Shown here piece by piece: positions 1 through 9,473 of a DNA stretch of 64,000 bases. The position numbers and the translations under genes were made by a program. The notes below the pieces were generated by a model, which saw only the letters and a program-made list of their open reading frames with translations, had not been told where the DNA came from and did no database searches. The stretch is from the NCBI GenBank assembly GCA_030426385.1, contig JAUHYI010000007.1, forward strand, positions 29,201 through 93,200. Direction: 5' to 3'. This stretch comes from Phycisphaerae bacterium (GTDB lineage Bacteria > Planctomycetota > Phycisphaerae > Phycisphaerales > Phycisphaeraceae). Every line of letters starts with the position of its first letter. Positions within the stretch are counted from its first letter, which is position 1.

Positions 1-22
1 GTTAGGCGCAGATCCCACCATC

Positions 23-1189
23 ATGGATGCAACCCAGAACAGTCCGATCAACGACGCCATCAACAGCCGCGACCAGGCCCTGCAACAATGGGGACGCACC
101 CAGGCCTTGCGCGATCTGGGCACACGTTCGCTCACCTTGCTCAACGTCCACGCACCTGCAGGTTTAACCACCATCACGGCCAACCCGTTTTCGTCTAACG
201 CCAACAGTCGCACCGTCGATCCCTTCATCAGCGCTCTCGAGCGCAGCAAACGTCAGGCCTCATTGGCTCAACCGTCTCCCGATGAAATCAAAACGCTGTA
301 TTGGCAACGCGCTCAATTCGCCCAGGCCCTCGCCGCCGCCGCGCGACAGCAACGCGAATCGCGCGCCCTCGAAAAACAACTCGACGTCATCGAACAAACC
401 ATCGCCGATGGCCAATTCCATCGCGCCTCGCTCCTTTACAATGAATTGGCCGACAAACGTCGATACCTCCTCGGCACCACCTTCGATCGCTACCTCGCTC
501 TCGAACCCACCTTCCGCGCCATCGAACGACAGTGGCTCGAAAGCGCTATCTCAACTCTCGTCTCCGGCGATATCCATGGCGCTTTGGTCGAACTCTGCGC
601 CGCCCAAAAAGCTTTCGCACCACTGCCCAAAATCGACACAGCCGAAAAAATGCTCACCCTTTGGAAGGGCGATCTCTACTACGGCCGAGACCTCGGCGAT
701 ATCACTTTCGAAATTCTCGATGCCCAGACCGTCGCCGACCTGCGCCTGGCCTTGATTGAAAACGACACCGAACGCACCAATGCCCTGCTTCCCAACATCA
801 TCAATCGTTTCGGCTCACCCGAAAAGGCGTCACGCATTCGGGCCTTACTCGATCGGCTCGACGATTCGCATCAGGCGATCCTCGGCCTGCACGATCTCGA
901 TTGGCAAAACGAACGCGGCCGTACACTCCTGCACGAGGCCATCGACATCGCCGACGCTGCTTTGGTTCGATTACTCCTGGCCATCGGCATTAACATCGAC
1001 GCACTCGATGACCACCGCATGACCGCATTGCATTGGGCAGTCATCCGTAAAAACCTCGAACTCACCAACGTCTTGCTGTCGCATGGGGCTGACCCCAACA
1101 TTGCTGACGATCAAAAACGCAAACCCATCGACTGGGCCATCCTGCTCGAGCAACCCCTCATCACCCAGCGCCTGCGCACGACACCTTAA
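23..1189 (+). CDS. Ankyrin-repeat protein
   Basis: A 388-residue protein with two clear ankyrin repeats near the C-terminus (about residues 299-330 and 331-365, with the typical G-RTLLHEAI and MTALHWAV helices and a HGADPN turn) and a third partial repeat at the end. The first 290 residues are charged and helical without a family I recognise; no signal peptide or membrane segment is visible. Ankyrin repeats usually bind partner proteins, so a scaffold or sensor role is an inference. The reading frame stays open to the left window edge, so the true start may lie upstream of the ATG used here. The gene stands alone; the next gene is convergent. Confidence 0.75.
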   Translation: MDATQNSPINDAINSRDQALQQWGRTQALRDLGTRSLTLLNVHAPAGLTTITANPFSSNANSRTVDPFISALERSKRQASLAQPSPDEIKTLYWQRAQFAQALAAAARQQRESRALEKQLDVIEQTIADGQFHRASLLYNELADKRRYLLGTTFDRYLALEPTFRAIERQWLESAISTLVSGDIHGALVELCAAQKAFAPLPKIDTAEKMLTLWKGDLYYGRDLGDITFEILDAQTVADLRLALIENDTERTNALLPNIINRFGSPEKASRIRALLDRLDDSHQAILGLHDLDWQNERGRTLLHEAIDIADAALVRLLLAIGINIDALDDHRMTALHWAVIRKNLELTNVLLSHGADPNIADDQKRKPIDWAILLEQPLITQRLRTTP

Positions 1190-1292
1190 CCGTAACAGTC
1201 CGCACTTTTTTCGGCGAAATATCCCGCGATTCATAGCACTATCGCGCCCCCATACCTTCCCCGCTTTACACCAACCCAGCTAAAATCCCTGC

Positions 1293-1319
1293 GTTAGCCG
1301 TCGCCCTTGCGCGGCGCGT
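1293..1319. repeat. Single arm of GTTAGCC palindrome family
   Basis: One arm of the GTTAGCCG-CGCCCTTG-CGGCGCG repeat whose full palindromic copies lie at 22139-22225 and 47338-47413. Here the second arm is missing, so it is a truncated copy in the gap between the ankyrin gene and araC. Confidence 0.6.
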
Positions 1320-1342
1320 GGCTGTCATTGAAATATCAAGTA

Positions 1343-2317
1343 TCACCCTCCCTGTTCCCGCCACGCCGTCGGACTCATCCCCACCAGATGCCGAAACTGT
1401 TTGTTGAAATGCCCCGGATCAGGCATGCCCACACGCCCCGCAATTCGGCCGATCGGCAAATTGGTTTGACCCAGCAACAGCTTGGCCTGCTCCATGCGCC
1501 GCAACAACAAATAACGCGGAATGCTTACCCCGAACTGTTCACGAAATCGACGTGACAGATAGTTCTGACTCAACCCCACCCGCTGCGCTAAATCCGGCAC
1601 GCCAATCGTTTCATGCAATTCATGTTCGATGATTGATGCCGCATGCTCCACCCCTGCCCGCCAACCGCTCACGTTCCCCTCACCATTTTCACCCACATCG
1701 CCATCGCTCACTCGCGTTGCTAACCACAACAGCAACCCTTGCATCGCTGCGCCAGCGGCCGCACATCGCAACGGATCTTCACCCGCTGCGCCATGCGCCT
1801 GCATCACCTCCACAATCCGACTCACCGCCGCCTCCCGTCCCGCACCCAACGACAACAACACCGGCAACCTCACCCCCCTCCCCCCCCCCACACCCCCCAC
1901 ACCCCCCACATTTTCCCCCGCATTTCTTCTTCCATTTTTCCTCCCGTCTTTTCCCGCGTGGCTCGCTGTGTTTCGCTTGCGCTTTTCATGTTTGTCATCA
2001 CTTGCATCAGCCCCCTCGTCCAAAAAATGAATGCAGTAATGAAAGCCCGCCTCCGCCAAATCGTATCGCGTCGCAACACCCCTGGGCGTCAAGGTGATAT
2101 CACCCGGGCCAAACGACAACACCCGCTCGCCCATTTGAATCCGACCGCGATAACCATACAGATGCAGCGATTGATACGGCCCCAAATACTGATATGTGAA
2201 CCCCGTGTCATCGTGAAAAAAACGCCCGGCAACCATCACCTTAGGCCACGTATGCAGTGGCCAATCAAACCCCATGCTCGCCACAGATTCGTTTTTTTCA
2301 GTATTTGCAGTATTCAT
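1343..2317 (-). CDS. AraC-family transcriptional regulator
   Basis: N-terminal cupin-like sensing half (about residues 1-115, with the FGPGDITLTPRG turn) and a C-terminal AraC double helix-turn-helix (last 90 residues; IGVPDLAQRVGLSQNYLSRR and the GMPDPGHFNKQF second helix). The start chosen is the ATG opening MNTANTEKNES; 20 further residues upstream are open but unlike a cupin start. It is transcribed away from the PhyH-like gene, which it probably regulates. The linker between sensor and HTH is unusual: a Lys/Arg-rich stretch followed by GGVGGVGGG, encoded by a C-rich satellite tract at 1870-1922. The family usually senses a sugar or small acid; the ligand here is unknown. Confidence 0.88.
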   Translation of the reverse strand: MNTANTEKNESVASMGFDWPLHTWPKVMVAGRFFHDDTGFTYQYLGPYQSLHLYGYRGRIQMGERVLSFGPGDITLTPRGVATRYDLAEAGFHYCIHFLDEGADASDDKHEKRKRNTASHAGKDGRKNGRRNAGENVGGVGGVGGGRGVRLPVLLSLGAGREAAVSRIVEVMQAHGAAGEDPLRCAAAGAAMQGLLLWLATRVSDGDVGENGEGNVSGWRAGVEHAASIIEHELHETIGVPDLAQRVGLSQNYLSRRFREQFGVSIPRYLLLRRMEQAKLLLGQTNLPIGRIAGRVGMPDPGHFNKQFRHLVGMSPTAWREQGG

Positions 2318-2539
2318 AGACACCCAGAATATACCATGCACAATACCAACCCACTCCCACAAAACCCCTTGTTTCATGGAAAATCATAAAAAACCAAGCA
2401 CACACCCGCACAAACGGATTGTTGAATTTTTCCTATCTATACCCAAAACGTTCCCATTGCTTGCCTGCCTCGATCATGACATCATGCATCTCAACAATCA
2501 CGAAACCCGCCCACTATTTTTATTGACGGAATCACAACC

Positions 2540-3415
2540 ATGCCACAAACATTAAGTGCCACCAAAGCCGAACTCACCGCTGAGCAAATCAAGCAATACC
2601 ACGACGAAGGCTTCACCACCGCCCGGGGCTTGTTCACCGATGCGGAGCTCGACGAACTCGAAAGCGAATTCGATGGCATCATCGAACGCCGATCCGCGGC
2701 CAACGCCCAACTCGATGCCACGTGGGATGCCCAGCCGGTTGGCAATACCAACATCAAACCCGTCATCGCTCACACCCACGACGTGCAGGCTTACTCCGCC
2801 GCATGGACACGCGTGCTCGTTCACGATCGGTTGACCCAATCCATGGCTGACCTGATCGGCCCCAATGTCCAACTCCACCACACCAAGCTTTTCATGAAAC
2901 CCACCGAGCGCGGCTCCGGCTTTCCTTTGCATCAGGACGCGCCATACTTTCGCCACGCCAACCACACCATGATGGCCGCAGTCATTCACCTCACCGATGC
3001 CACCGAAGAAATGGGTTGCATCCGCGTCATCCCTGCCAGCCATAAAAACGGCGAACTACCCTTGGCTAAAAAACCTGACGGCACCGTGCGCGGCCTGTTC
3101 CTCGATCCTCAGGAATACCCCGTCGACTCGGCCATGCCCGTCGTCTGCCAGCGCGGTGACGTCATCTATTTCAATTACCACACCATCCACGGCTCGGGAC
3201 TCAATCTCTCCGACCGCATCCGCAAAACCGTTCTCATCCAGGTCCGTGACCCCACGGATAGCCCCACCGAAAAAAATCACCTCAGCCACGCCCAGGGACT
3301 CATGATGCGCGGTATCAATCCCCTGACCCACGGCAGCAACGCCGTCGGCGTCCTCGATGACACAGTCATTGTAAAAAGCCCCACCGCCATCGATGCAGAA
3401 ACCTTACCCACATAA
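2540..3415 (+). CDS. Phytanoyl-CoA dioxygenase (PhyH) family oxygenase
   Basis: 291 residues, the normal PhyH length. The Fe(II)/2-oxoglutarate site is visible: HxD at H131/D133 (FPLHQDAPYF), the distal His in TIHGSG near residue 217, and the 2-oxoglutarate-binding Arg in NLSDRIRK. These enzymes hydroxylate diverse small substrates; in planctomycetes many sit near carbohydrate or sulfatase genes. The substrate cannot be read from sequence. The gene is divergent from the AraC regulator across a 222-bp gap, which suggests induction by that regulator. It ends 13 bp from the convergent PIN-domain gene. Confidence 0.9.
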   Translation: MPQTLSATKAELTAEQIKQYHDEGFTTARGLFTDAELDELESEFDGIIERRSAANAQLDATWDAQPVGNTNIKPVIAHTHDVQAYSAAWTRVLVHDRLTQSMADLIGPNVQLHHTKLFMKPTERGSGFPLHQDAPYFRHANHTMMAAVIHLTDATEEMGCIRVIPASHKNGELPLAKKPDGTVRGLFLDPQEYPVDSAMPVVCQRGDVIYFNYHTIHGSGLNLSDRIRKTVLIQVRDPTDSPTEKNHLSHAQGLMMRGINPLTHGSNAVGVLDDTVIVKSPTAIDAETLPT

Positions 3416-3428
3416 TAGATAATATTGC

Positions 3429-3929
3429 CTAAACCAAATCTCGAATTTGGTTAAAATTCACGACATTCCAATCGTTTTCATATATTCGATTAGCTAATTT
3501 CGCATCGTCTGTGAGCACCAATCGCCCCAATGACGCCTCACGAACTAACGATGTATCAGTGTACCCTAATCGCAAAAAAGACGATTCATCCTTGATCAAT
3601 TCAATTGCATCAAAATGTGATTCTTCCATGTTGGACACAAAACGCATCAACATCATATGACAACGCACACCTCGCTGATCTTTCATCTTTCCTAAATGGT
3701 TGCTGACTTCAGCCAATATCCCCCCAGTGATCCATATGGTGGAAAATTTTCCCAACCATAAATCAAGTGTATCCCAATCTTTTTCACGAAAACCAGCAGA
3801 TCGGGTAATTTTAAATGATTGAATATATGAACGATCTGTCAAACCAACAATATATAGCAGCAGAACATTTGTATCTACAACCACGCCACTTTTGAAAGAA
3901 GTTGAATAACACATGCTTCGCTCAATCAT
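3429..3929 (-). CDS. PIN-domain protein, possible toxin
   Basis: About 166 residues with the PIN nuclease pattern: VVVDTNVLLLY (first acidic residue), an acidic residue in GGILAEVSNHL, the DTSLV region, and the late LVLTDDAKL motif. PIN proteins are Mg-dependent ribonucleases, commonly VapC-type toxins. The start is uncertain: a TTG at 3935 overlaps the TGA of the upstream gene, an ATG lies at 3929 and another at 3914. Translational coupling to the upstream small gene is likely. Codon use is AT-richer than almost everything around it, which suggests recent acquisition. The partner lacks an obvious DNA-binding domain, so calling this a classical VapBC pair would be premature. Confidence 0.75.
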   Translation of the reverse strand: MIERSMCYSTSFKSGVVVDTNVLLLYIVGLTDRSYIQSFKITRSAGFREKDWDTLDLWLGKFSTIWITGGILAEVSNHLGKMKDQRGVRCHMMLMRFVSNMEESHFDAIELIKDESSFLRLGYTDTSLVREASLGRLVLTDDAKLANRIYENDWNVVNFNQIRDLV

Positions 3930-3931
3930 TA

Positions 3932-4246
3932 TCAAATTGGGGAAAGCTCACGATCTAAAACCTCAGGTTTAATTTCACCAGTGGTCGCATTAACCTTTAT
4001 CATTTTCAATGATCGCGGAAGACGAGCCAAACTTGCTTGATTCATTGCGAATAGATTACCACGACCCGTAGACACCTCTTTATAACTGCCGAAGGCCTGA
4101 AAACCTACAGTCACAAGCCAATACATCTCTTTTTCGTCTAGTTTAATTTCTTCCAAGGCCACAGCACACAAGTTATGACCTTGCACAGCGTAAAACTCTT
4201 TAATAAATTCAATTGCTTTTTTCGCAGCTTCTGTAACATCAATCAT
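3932..4246 (-). CDS. Small protein, PepSY-like pattern, partner of PIN gene
   Basis: 104 residues. A GGAGG ribosome-binding site sits 7 bp before the ATG and falls on the stop codon of nuoI. The sequence starts with an amphipathic helix (VTEAAKKAIEFIKEFY), followed by strands ending in IKVNATTGEI; this helix-plus-strands shape with a terminal v-D/N-a-T-G-e-i resembles PepSY-type domains. That is pattern reading only and I do not recognise a named family. Its stop overlaps the TTG start option of the PIN gene. It could be an antitoxin or immunity protein, but no DNA-binding motif is seen. Confidence 0.6.
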   Translation of the reverse strand: MIDVTEAAKKAIEFIKEFYAVQGHNLCAVALEEIKLDEKEMYWLVTVGFQAFGSYKEVSTGRGNLFAMNQASLARLPRSLKMIKVNATTGEIKPEVLDRELSPI

Positions 4247-4257
4247 AATTACACCTC

Positions 4258-4803
4258 CTACATCGGCTTCTCTTCAATCGTCTGGTCATACACCGACAGC
4301 AGCTTGGCCTTATCGAAAATCATTTCCTGTCGTGACATTCCCACCACGTCGTAGGTGTACGTCAGTTCGATCGCATCAACCGGGCAGGCTTCTTCACACA
4401 TGCCACAATAGATGCAGCGCAGCTCATCCAGATCAAACTTGCGTGGGTATTTCTCGCGATCATCCCAAGGTGATTCCTCGCCTTCGATATGGATGCAATT
4501 GGCAGGGCACGCGGTGGAACACATGAAACAGGCCACGCATTTCACGCGGCCGTCTTCATCGCGATTGAGCCGATGCACGCCACGGTAGTAACCCTTGTAC
4601 AACCCGCCTTCTTCGACCGGAATATCTTCGCGGCGCTCTTCGGGATAGCTGATCGTCTTCGAGCGTTTGCCGCGCCCGATCGAGCCCAGCATGTGCTTCA
4701 TGGTCGTGCCCAGCCCTTTAAACACCTCAGGCAAGTACGCACTTTCCATCGCGTTCAATGGTGGCTGTTCAACATGAATGATTTCGTCATCGGTAATTGG
4801 CAT
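4258..4803 (-). CDS. nuoI: NADH-quinone oxidoreductase subunit I
   Basis: A peripheral-arm subunit of respiratory complex I carrying two [4Fe-4S] clusters. Two ferredoxin motifs are visible: Cys 89, 92, 95, 99 and Cys 130, 133, 136, 140 (CVACFMCSTACP and CIYCGMCEEACP), with the typical SYPEERR segment before them. The start is the ATG opening MPITDDEI, giving 181 residues, normal for NuoI; an open reading frame continues 54 residues upstream but does not look like protein. None of the other nuo genes is in this window, so this is a solitary copy, followed 11 bp later by the small PIN-partner gene. Confidence 0.9.
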   Translation of the reverse strand: MPITDDEIIHVEQPPLNAMESAYLPEVFKGLGTTMKHMLGSIGRGKRSKTISYPEERREDIPVEEGGLYKGYYRGVHRLNRDEDGRVKCVACFMCSTACPANCIHIEGEESPWDDREKYPRKFDLDELRCIYCGMCEEACPVDAIELTYTYDVVGMSRQEMIFDKAKLLSVYDQTIEEKPM

Positions 4804-4992
4804 GCATCGCTCCGAACTGGTTAATCTAATTCCCCCCCACATTTCCTCTCCACTACTTGCCCCACTTAAGCTCGCACGTATTTTACGCGATTGGGCCTCA
4901 TTACCCAAAGCGCCCTCGTTCTCCCCAAAATGCGTATCGCACGAAACCCTCTCTGGCATAATCACATGCTAAAAATCCGTTCCCGCGTCGGG

Positions 4993-6528
4993 TCACTCAC
5001 CATGCCAGAATCGCGACATAAACAGCACTAAAATCGCATAAACCTCTAGCCGGCCCAGTGCCATCAACACGCTCATCACCAACTTACTCGGTGCCGAGAA
5101 AAACCCAAAGTTATCCGTCGGGCCAACCAATCCAAAACCTGGGCCGATGTTGTGCAATGTCGCGGCACTCGCGGTCGCCAAGGTTACGAAGTCCAATTCC
5201 GGTTCGCATACCACCAGAATCGCGGTCCCCAGCGCAAACAATCCCATGATCCCCAACAGATAAACCATCGTGGCCAAACGCAATTCCGGATCGACGATCC
5301 CGTGCCCCACACGCACGCTTCGCACCACATTCGGACGAAACACACGCTCCACTTCCGCGATCATCACCTTGAATGCAATGTAAAAACGAATGACCTTGAT
5401 ACCGCCACCAGTTGAACCAGCCGACGCTCCCACGAACATCAGGATAAACAAAACCAGCTTGGGAATCGGGCCCCATTGCTCATAGTCTGCGGTAGCAAAC
5501 CCGGTCGTCGTTTGCACTGACACCACCTGGAACAATGCAAACCGAATCGCTTCACCGATAGACGGCGCAATCATTTCGCCAGTGGTGATGATGATTGCCT
5601 TGGGCAAAATCGTAAGTGTAATAATGACTGTCGACGTGCCGATGATCGCCAGATACAAACGCAATTCCGGATCGTTGACCAATGTGCGCCATCGCCGACG
5701 TAGCAGGTGGTAATACAAGCCAAAGTTCACGCCTGCCAACAGCATGAACACAATGATGATCCAATCCACCGTGGGCGATCGCATCTGTCCCACGCTCGCA
5801 TTCAATGTACTGAACCCGCCCGTCGCCAACGTCGCAAACGTGTGACAGATCGCATCAAACCAACTCAGTCCCGCCAATCGCAGGATCACCGCTTCGGCAA
5901 TCGTCAGCCCCACATAGATCATCCACAACAGCCGGGCTGTCTCTCGGATTTTCGGACGCACCCCGGGCGACGATGGGCCCGTCGCTTCCACCTGAAACAT
6001 TTTTTTACCACCCACGCCCAACGTCGGCAGCACCGCGACGAACAAAACCACGATACCCAACCCGCCCAACCAGTGCGTCACCGCTCGCCATAGCAGCAAT
6101 GATTTGGGAATCGCTTCGATATCCGTCAGCACACTCGCGCCGGTCGTGGTCAAACCACTCATCGCTTCGAAATAGCAATCGACAAACGAATGAAACGGAT
6201 GATCCGGCGGCGCGGCGGGACTCATCATCGCCCAAAGCCAGAACGGTATCGCCGCCACCACCGCCCCACCCAGCCAACTGATCGCCACCAGCAACAATGC
6301 TTCGCGCCGTCCGAAAAACGTATGTTTGCTCTCACTGAATCGCCACCACAGCAATCCCCCCAACGCCATCCCCGCCGTAATCGCCATGACCATCGCACGC
6401 TGCGCAGGGATCGATATCTCCACCTGCCCATGTTGCAACAACAATCCCGTCAGCTCGGTCAACAGCATCGAGCCCGACAGGACAATCAACAGCAACCCAA
6501 AATGTCGAACCACAATGCGATAATTCAC
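4993..6528 (-). CDS. trkH: Potassium uptake protein TrkH
   Basis: 511 residues with about ten hydrophobic segments. All four pore-loop selectivity turns of the Trk/Ktr family can be found: TTTGAS near 128, ATGGFS near 236, TTTGFA near 340 and the HNIGPGFG turn near 459. A GASAGSTGGGIK segment near 367 is also diagnostic. It forms the K+-conducting membrane subunit and is gated by TrkA, encoded next to it 85 bp upstream in the same orientation. Together with the second TrkH-like gene at 8117 this makes a potassium-uptake cluster. Confidence 0.95.
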   Translation of the reverse strand: MNYRIVVRHFGLLLIVLSGSMLLTELTGLLLQHGQVEISIPAQRAMVMAITAGMALGGLLWWRFSESKHTFFGRREALLLVAISWLGGAVVAAIPFWLWAMMSPAAPPDHPFHSFVDCYFEAMSGLTTTGASVLTDIEAIPKSLLLWRAVTHWLGGLGIVVLFVAVLPTLGVGGKKMFQVEATGPSSPGVRPKIRETARLLWMIYVGLTIAEAVILRLAGLSWFDAICHTFATLATGGFSTLNASVGQMRSPTVDWIIIVFMLLAGVNFGLYYHLLRRRWRTLVNDPELRLYLAIIGTSTVIITLTILPKAIIITTGEMIAPSIGEAIRFALFQVVSVQTTTGFATADYEQWGPIPKLVLFILMFVGASAGSTGGGIKVIRFYIAFKVMIAEVERVFRPNVVRSVRVGHGIVDPELRLATMVYLLGIMGLFALGTAILVVCEPELDFVTLATASAATLHNIGPGFGLVGPTDNFGFFSAPSKLVMSVLMALGRLEVYAILVLFMSRFWHGE

Positions 6529-6613
6529 GCCAAACCTCTTGGGCTATTACGATGCCCGCCACACGTCATACGTCATACATGTTCGATGCGATCACGACGC
6601 CCCCGTCTGAGCA

Positions 6614-7957
6614 TCACTTGATACCAAATAGTTCCTGGATCTGCTTCGCCGTGCCCGCCGGTGCAATGATCACTGCCGTATCACCCGCCTCGATCGTGTC
6701 CGTCGCATTGGGCACATGCACATCCTCCCCACGTTGTATCGCCGCCACAATCGTACGCGGTGGAAATTCAATCTCACGCAACGGCTTGTCCACCACCTCG
6801 CTACCCTTCTCAGGCACGCGCACCTCAAACACATCCGCCACACCAATCGCCAGCGAAGCCAGATGTCGCACGGATGATTCATCAATCAAATGTTGAATCT
6901 GCGTCACGGCCGTCACCCGTGGACTAAACGAATGATCGATCCCGATGTGTTCCAACAGATGCAAATAGGTCGGCCGTTGCAACACAGCAACCGCATTACG
7001 CACGCCCATGGTTTTCGCACGCGCTGCCGACAGAATATTCTGTTCGTCATCATCGCTCACTGCCACAAACGCGTCTGCCTGATCGATGCGCTCTTCTTCG
7101 TAGATCGACGTGTCCGTCGGGTCAACACGAATCACCGTCACCCATCCCAATTTCCCGGCCAGTTCGTCCGCTCGTTTCGCATCCGCTTCAAACAAACGAA
7201 TCGCAATGTTGTGCTTGTGCAGCGCTCGGCATAGCCAGACCGCCAACGTGCTGCCTCCCACCAGCATCACCCGTTTGCGTCGCGTCGCTTCGGTATGAAA
7301 CAGTTTTCGGCCCGCCTCAAATGTCGTCACATCCCCCACCAGCGTCGCCACATCTCCCGGTTGAATCACCGTCTGGGCATCAGGAATAAACGCTTTCTTC
7401 TCCCGTTCGATGGCCGCCAAACGCACGCCTTTGGGCAAGGTCACTTCCATCAATGGCTTGCCCACCGCGCTCGCATTATCGCTCACCTGAAACTGCTGCA
7501 TCTCAATCTTGCCGCGGGCAAAATGCTCCACCGCCAACGCCCCTGGATTTCGCAATGTCTGCGCAATCGCCACCGCTGTCGTGTGCTCTGGACACACCAG
7601 GTGATCAATCCCCAGATGCTCGGCATAATTAATACCCTTGCTCTCAAAATAATCGCTGTGATGCACACGCGCGATCGCACGCTTCGCACCCACCGCCTTG
7701 GCAATCGACGCGGCCAACAGATTCACCTCATCACGACTCGTCGCCGCGATGAACAGGTCCGCTTTTTTGCAACCCGCTTCACGCAGGTCTTCGGCATGCA
7801 CACCATTGCCCACCATCACCCGAACATCCAGCACTTCCTCCAGCAGATCCAGCTTGTCCGGATCGCGATCGATAATCGTTATGTTGTCATTGGCCGCGCC
7901 CAGCACTTCTGCTGCGTGCCGTCCAACTTCGCCCGCCCCACAGATCACAATATTCAT
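6614..7957 (-). CDS. trkA: Trk potassium uptake regulatory subunit TrkA
   Basis: 447 residues, a duplicated RCK_N-RCK_C arrangement as in full-length TrkA. The first Rossmann domain starts at residue 1 (ICGAGEVGRHAAEVL, dinucleotide-binding glycines) and the second near residue 230 (VMLVGGSTLAVWLC); a RCK_C domain follows each, with the paired IQPGDVATLVG and IEAGDTAVIIA endings. It is a cytosolic ring protein that gates TrkH in response to nucleotides. It lies between two trkH-type genes in the same orientation. Confidence 0.95.
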   Translation of the reverse strand: MNIVICGAGEVGRHAAEVLGAANDNITIIDRDPDKLDLLEEVLDVRVMVGNGVHAEDLREAGCKKADLFIAATSRDEVNLLAASIAKAVGAKRAIARVHHSDYFESKGINYAEHLGIDHLVCPEHTTAVAIAQTLRNPGALAVEHFARGKIEMQQFQVSDNASAVGKPLMEVTLPKGVRLAAIEREKKAFIPDAQTVIQPGDVATLVGDVTTFEAGRKLFHTEATRRKRVMLVGGSTLAVWLCRALHKHNIAIRLFEADAKRADELAGKLGWVTVIRVDPTDTSIYEEERIDQADAFVAVSDDDEQNILSAARAKTMGVRNAVAVLQRPTYLHLLEHIGIDHSFSPRVTAVTQIQHLIDESSVRHLASLAIGVADVFEVRVPEKGSEVVDKPLREIEFPPRTIVAAIQRGEDVHVPNATDTIEAGDTAVIIAPAGTAKQIQELFGIK

Positions 7958-8049
7958 AATCCTTGGCTCCTGACCGACCTATCAAACAACCCAATAGCAT
8001 AACCACATTCAACTGATATCGCCCCGCAACCCTAACACCATCAAAACGC

Positions 8050-8085
8050 CCCCCCCCCACAAACCCACACACCCACACCTACACC
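8050..8085. repeat. Short C-rich tract
   Basis: A run of nine C followed by CACAAACCCACACACCCAC in the 159-bp gap between trkA and the second trkH-like gene. It belongs to the dispersed C-rich satellite described in the findings. Confidence 0.6.
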
Positions 8086-8116
8086 CATCCCCACCACCCC
8101 TGTTCAAATCAATCAC

Positions 8117-9268
8117 TCACCGCCCACGCAGCACCGCTGTGCCCAGAATTGTAATCGGCAACACGCGCCCCACAACCATCCCCACCACCAACACCAGTTT
8201 CCCAATTGCCGTCAGCCCATCGCTCACCCCCGCGCTCAACCCTGTCGTACTCACCGCACTCACTGATTCAAACAACAATACGCCCAACGGATACGGCTCA
8301 CACAAGCTCAGCAAATACACCACGCCACTGACCAACAGCGTCATCGATAACACGATCACCACCGCCGCCCGCGACACCGCTTTACCTTTGCCCCACAACG
8401 TCGACACCCACAACGCCAACACCGTCGTCATGATCCCGCCCCCCGTGCCACCCGGCGATGCGCCGATCATCATCATCCCCATCAGCGCCACGCGACCCGC
8501 TGGCCGAACATCTTCGATCGCCATCGCATCAATTCCCGCGCTCCGCGCCGACACCGCCAGAAACGAACTATCCGCCACCACGCGCATCAACCGCACGCCA
8601 TCGATCGGCTCGGCTTCCACCCGATTCGCCGTCACATTCAAATCCAGTCGATCGTAAATCGCAGGCATCAATTGCGACAGGCACAACATCACCACGCCGA
8701 TCAAATAACAACCGGCGGTCACCGTGATCACGATCCGCCGATGGTTCGGCAAATGCAATAGAAAAACACCCAGCCCACCCACCACAATCAAACTGGCCAT
8801 CACCCCATGCGTCGTCCACGCGTACCGCGCGTCGGACATCGACACGAACCCCGTGTTCGTTACCCCGCACATCGCCAACCACACCGCCCGCCCAATCGAC
8901 TCACCACCCAACACAAACAGCAACGCGCCCACCGCCTGAATCAGCGCCAACACCCCGGCTACTTTCCACAACTTCACCCGCCCCAGAATCATCCACACCC
9001 CGTAATGCACCGTCGCCACCGCGCCCGCCTGCATCAATAATCCCAACAACACCAACCCCGGCACCGTCATGCGCAACCATGGATCGCCCACCGATGACAA
9101 CCCCACCGTGCACGCCGCACTGCTCGACAAAAATAACGCATCGAGCCAACCCAGACCATCGCCACCGTTCACCATGCCCGGCAATCGCAACAACATCGTC
9201 CCGGTCAACACCAAACCACCGATCACCATCGGCAACCGCAATATCAACCGCCACAACGTTCGTTCCAA
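8117..9268 (-). CDS. Divergent TrkH-like potassium transporter subunit
   Basis: 383 residues, about 100 fewer than TrkH at 4993. Family signs are a first pore-like loop (AACTVGLSSVG near 52), the GASPGGTGGGI segment near 270 and the final STTGLSAG loop near 340. The start codon is TTG, supported by GAGG a few bases upstream. It probably pairs with TrkA as an alternative membrane subunit with different affinity; this is inference. The first loop has VGLS where TrkH has TGAS, so selectivity could differ. Confidence 0.8.
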   Translation of the reverse strand: MERTLWRLILRLPMVIGGLVLTGTMLLRLPGMVNGGDGLGWLDALFLSSSAACTVGLSSVGDPWLRMTVPGLVLLGLLMQAGAVATVHYGVWMILGRVKLWKVAGVLALIQAVGALLFVLGGESIGRAVWLAMCGVTNTGFVSMSDARYAWTTHGVMASLIVVGGLGVFLLHLPNHRRIVITVTAGCYLIGVVMLCLSQLMPAIYDRLDLNVTANRVEAEPIDGVRLMRVVADSSFLAVSARSAGIDAMAIEDVRPAGRVALMGMMMIGASPGGTGGGIMTTVLALWVSTLWGKGKAVSRAAVVIVLSMTLLVSGVVYLLSLCEPYPLGVLLFESVSAVSTTGLSAGVSDGLTAIGKLVLVVGMVVGRVLPITILGTAVLRGR

Positions 9269-9279
9269 AACAACCTCTC

Positions 9280-9470
9280 ATTCACACCCCCCACCACCCC
9301 CACCACCCCACCCACATTTTCCCCTCCCATAAAAAAATGACATGCCCCCCCCCACTTTCCCCCTCTTGCCCCCCACTCTCCCCTCGTATTTCCTAACACC
9401 GCTTGCGGCTTAGCCCCCCCACCTCTCCTCCTCACCTCTCCCCCTCCTCTCCCCCCCACACGCCATACCC
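9280..9470. repeat. C-rich satellite between trkH-like and ppk2
   Basis: Nearly the whole gap is C-rich on the + strand, with repeated CCCCCAC-ATTTTCCCC and CCCCCACTTTCCCCC blocks and runs of seven to nine C. The minus-strand transcript of ppk2 and trkH-like would carry G-runs here. No gene is visible. Confidence 0.75.
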
Positions 9471-9473
9471 ATA

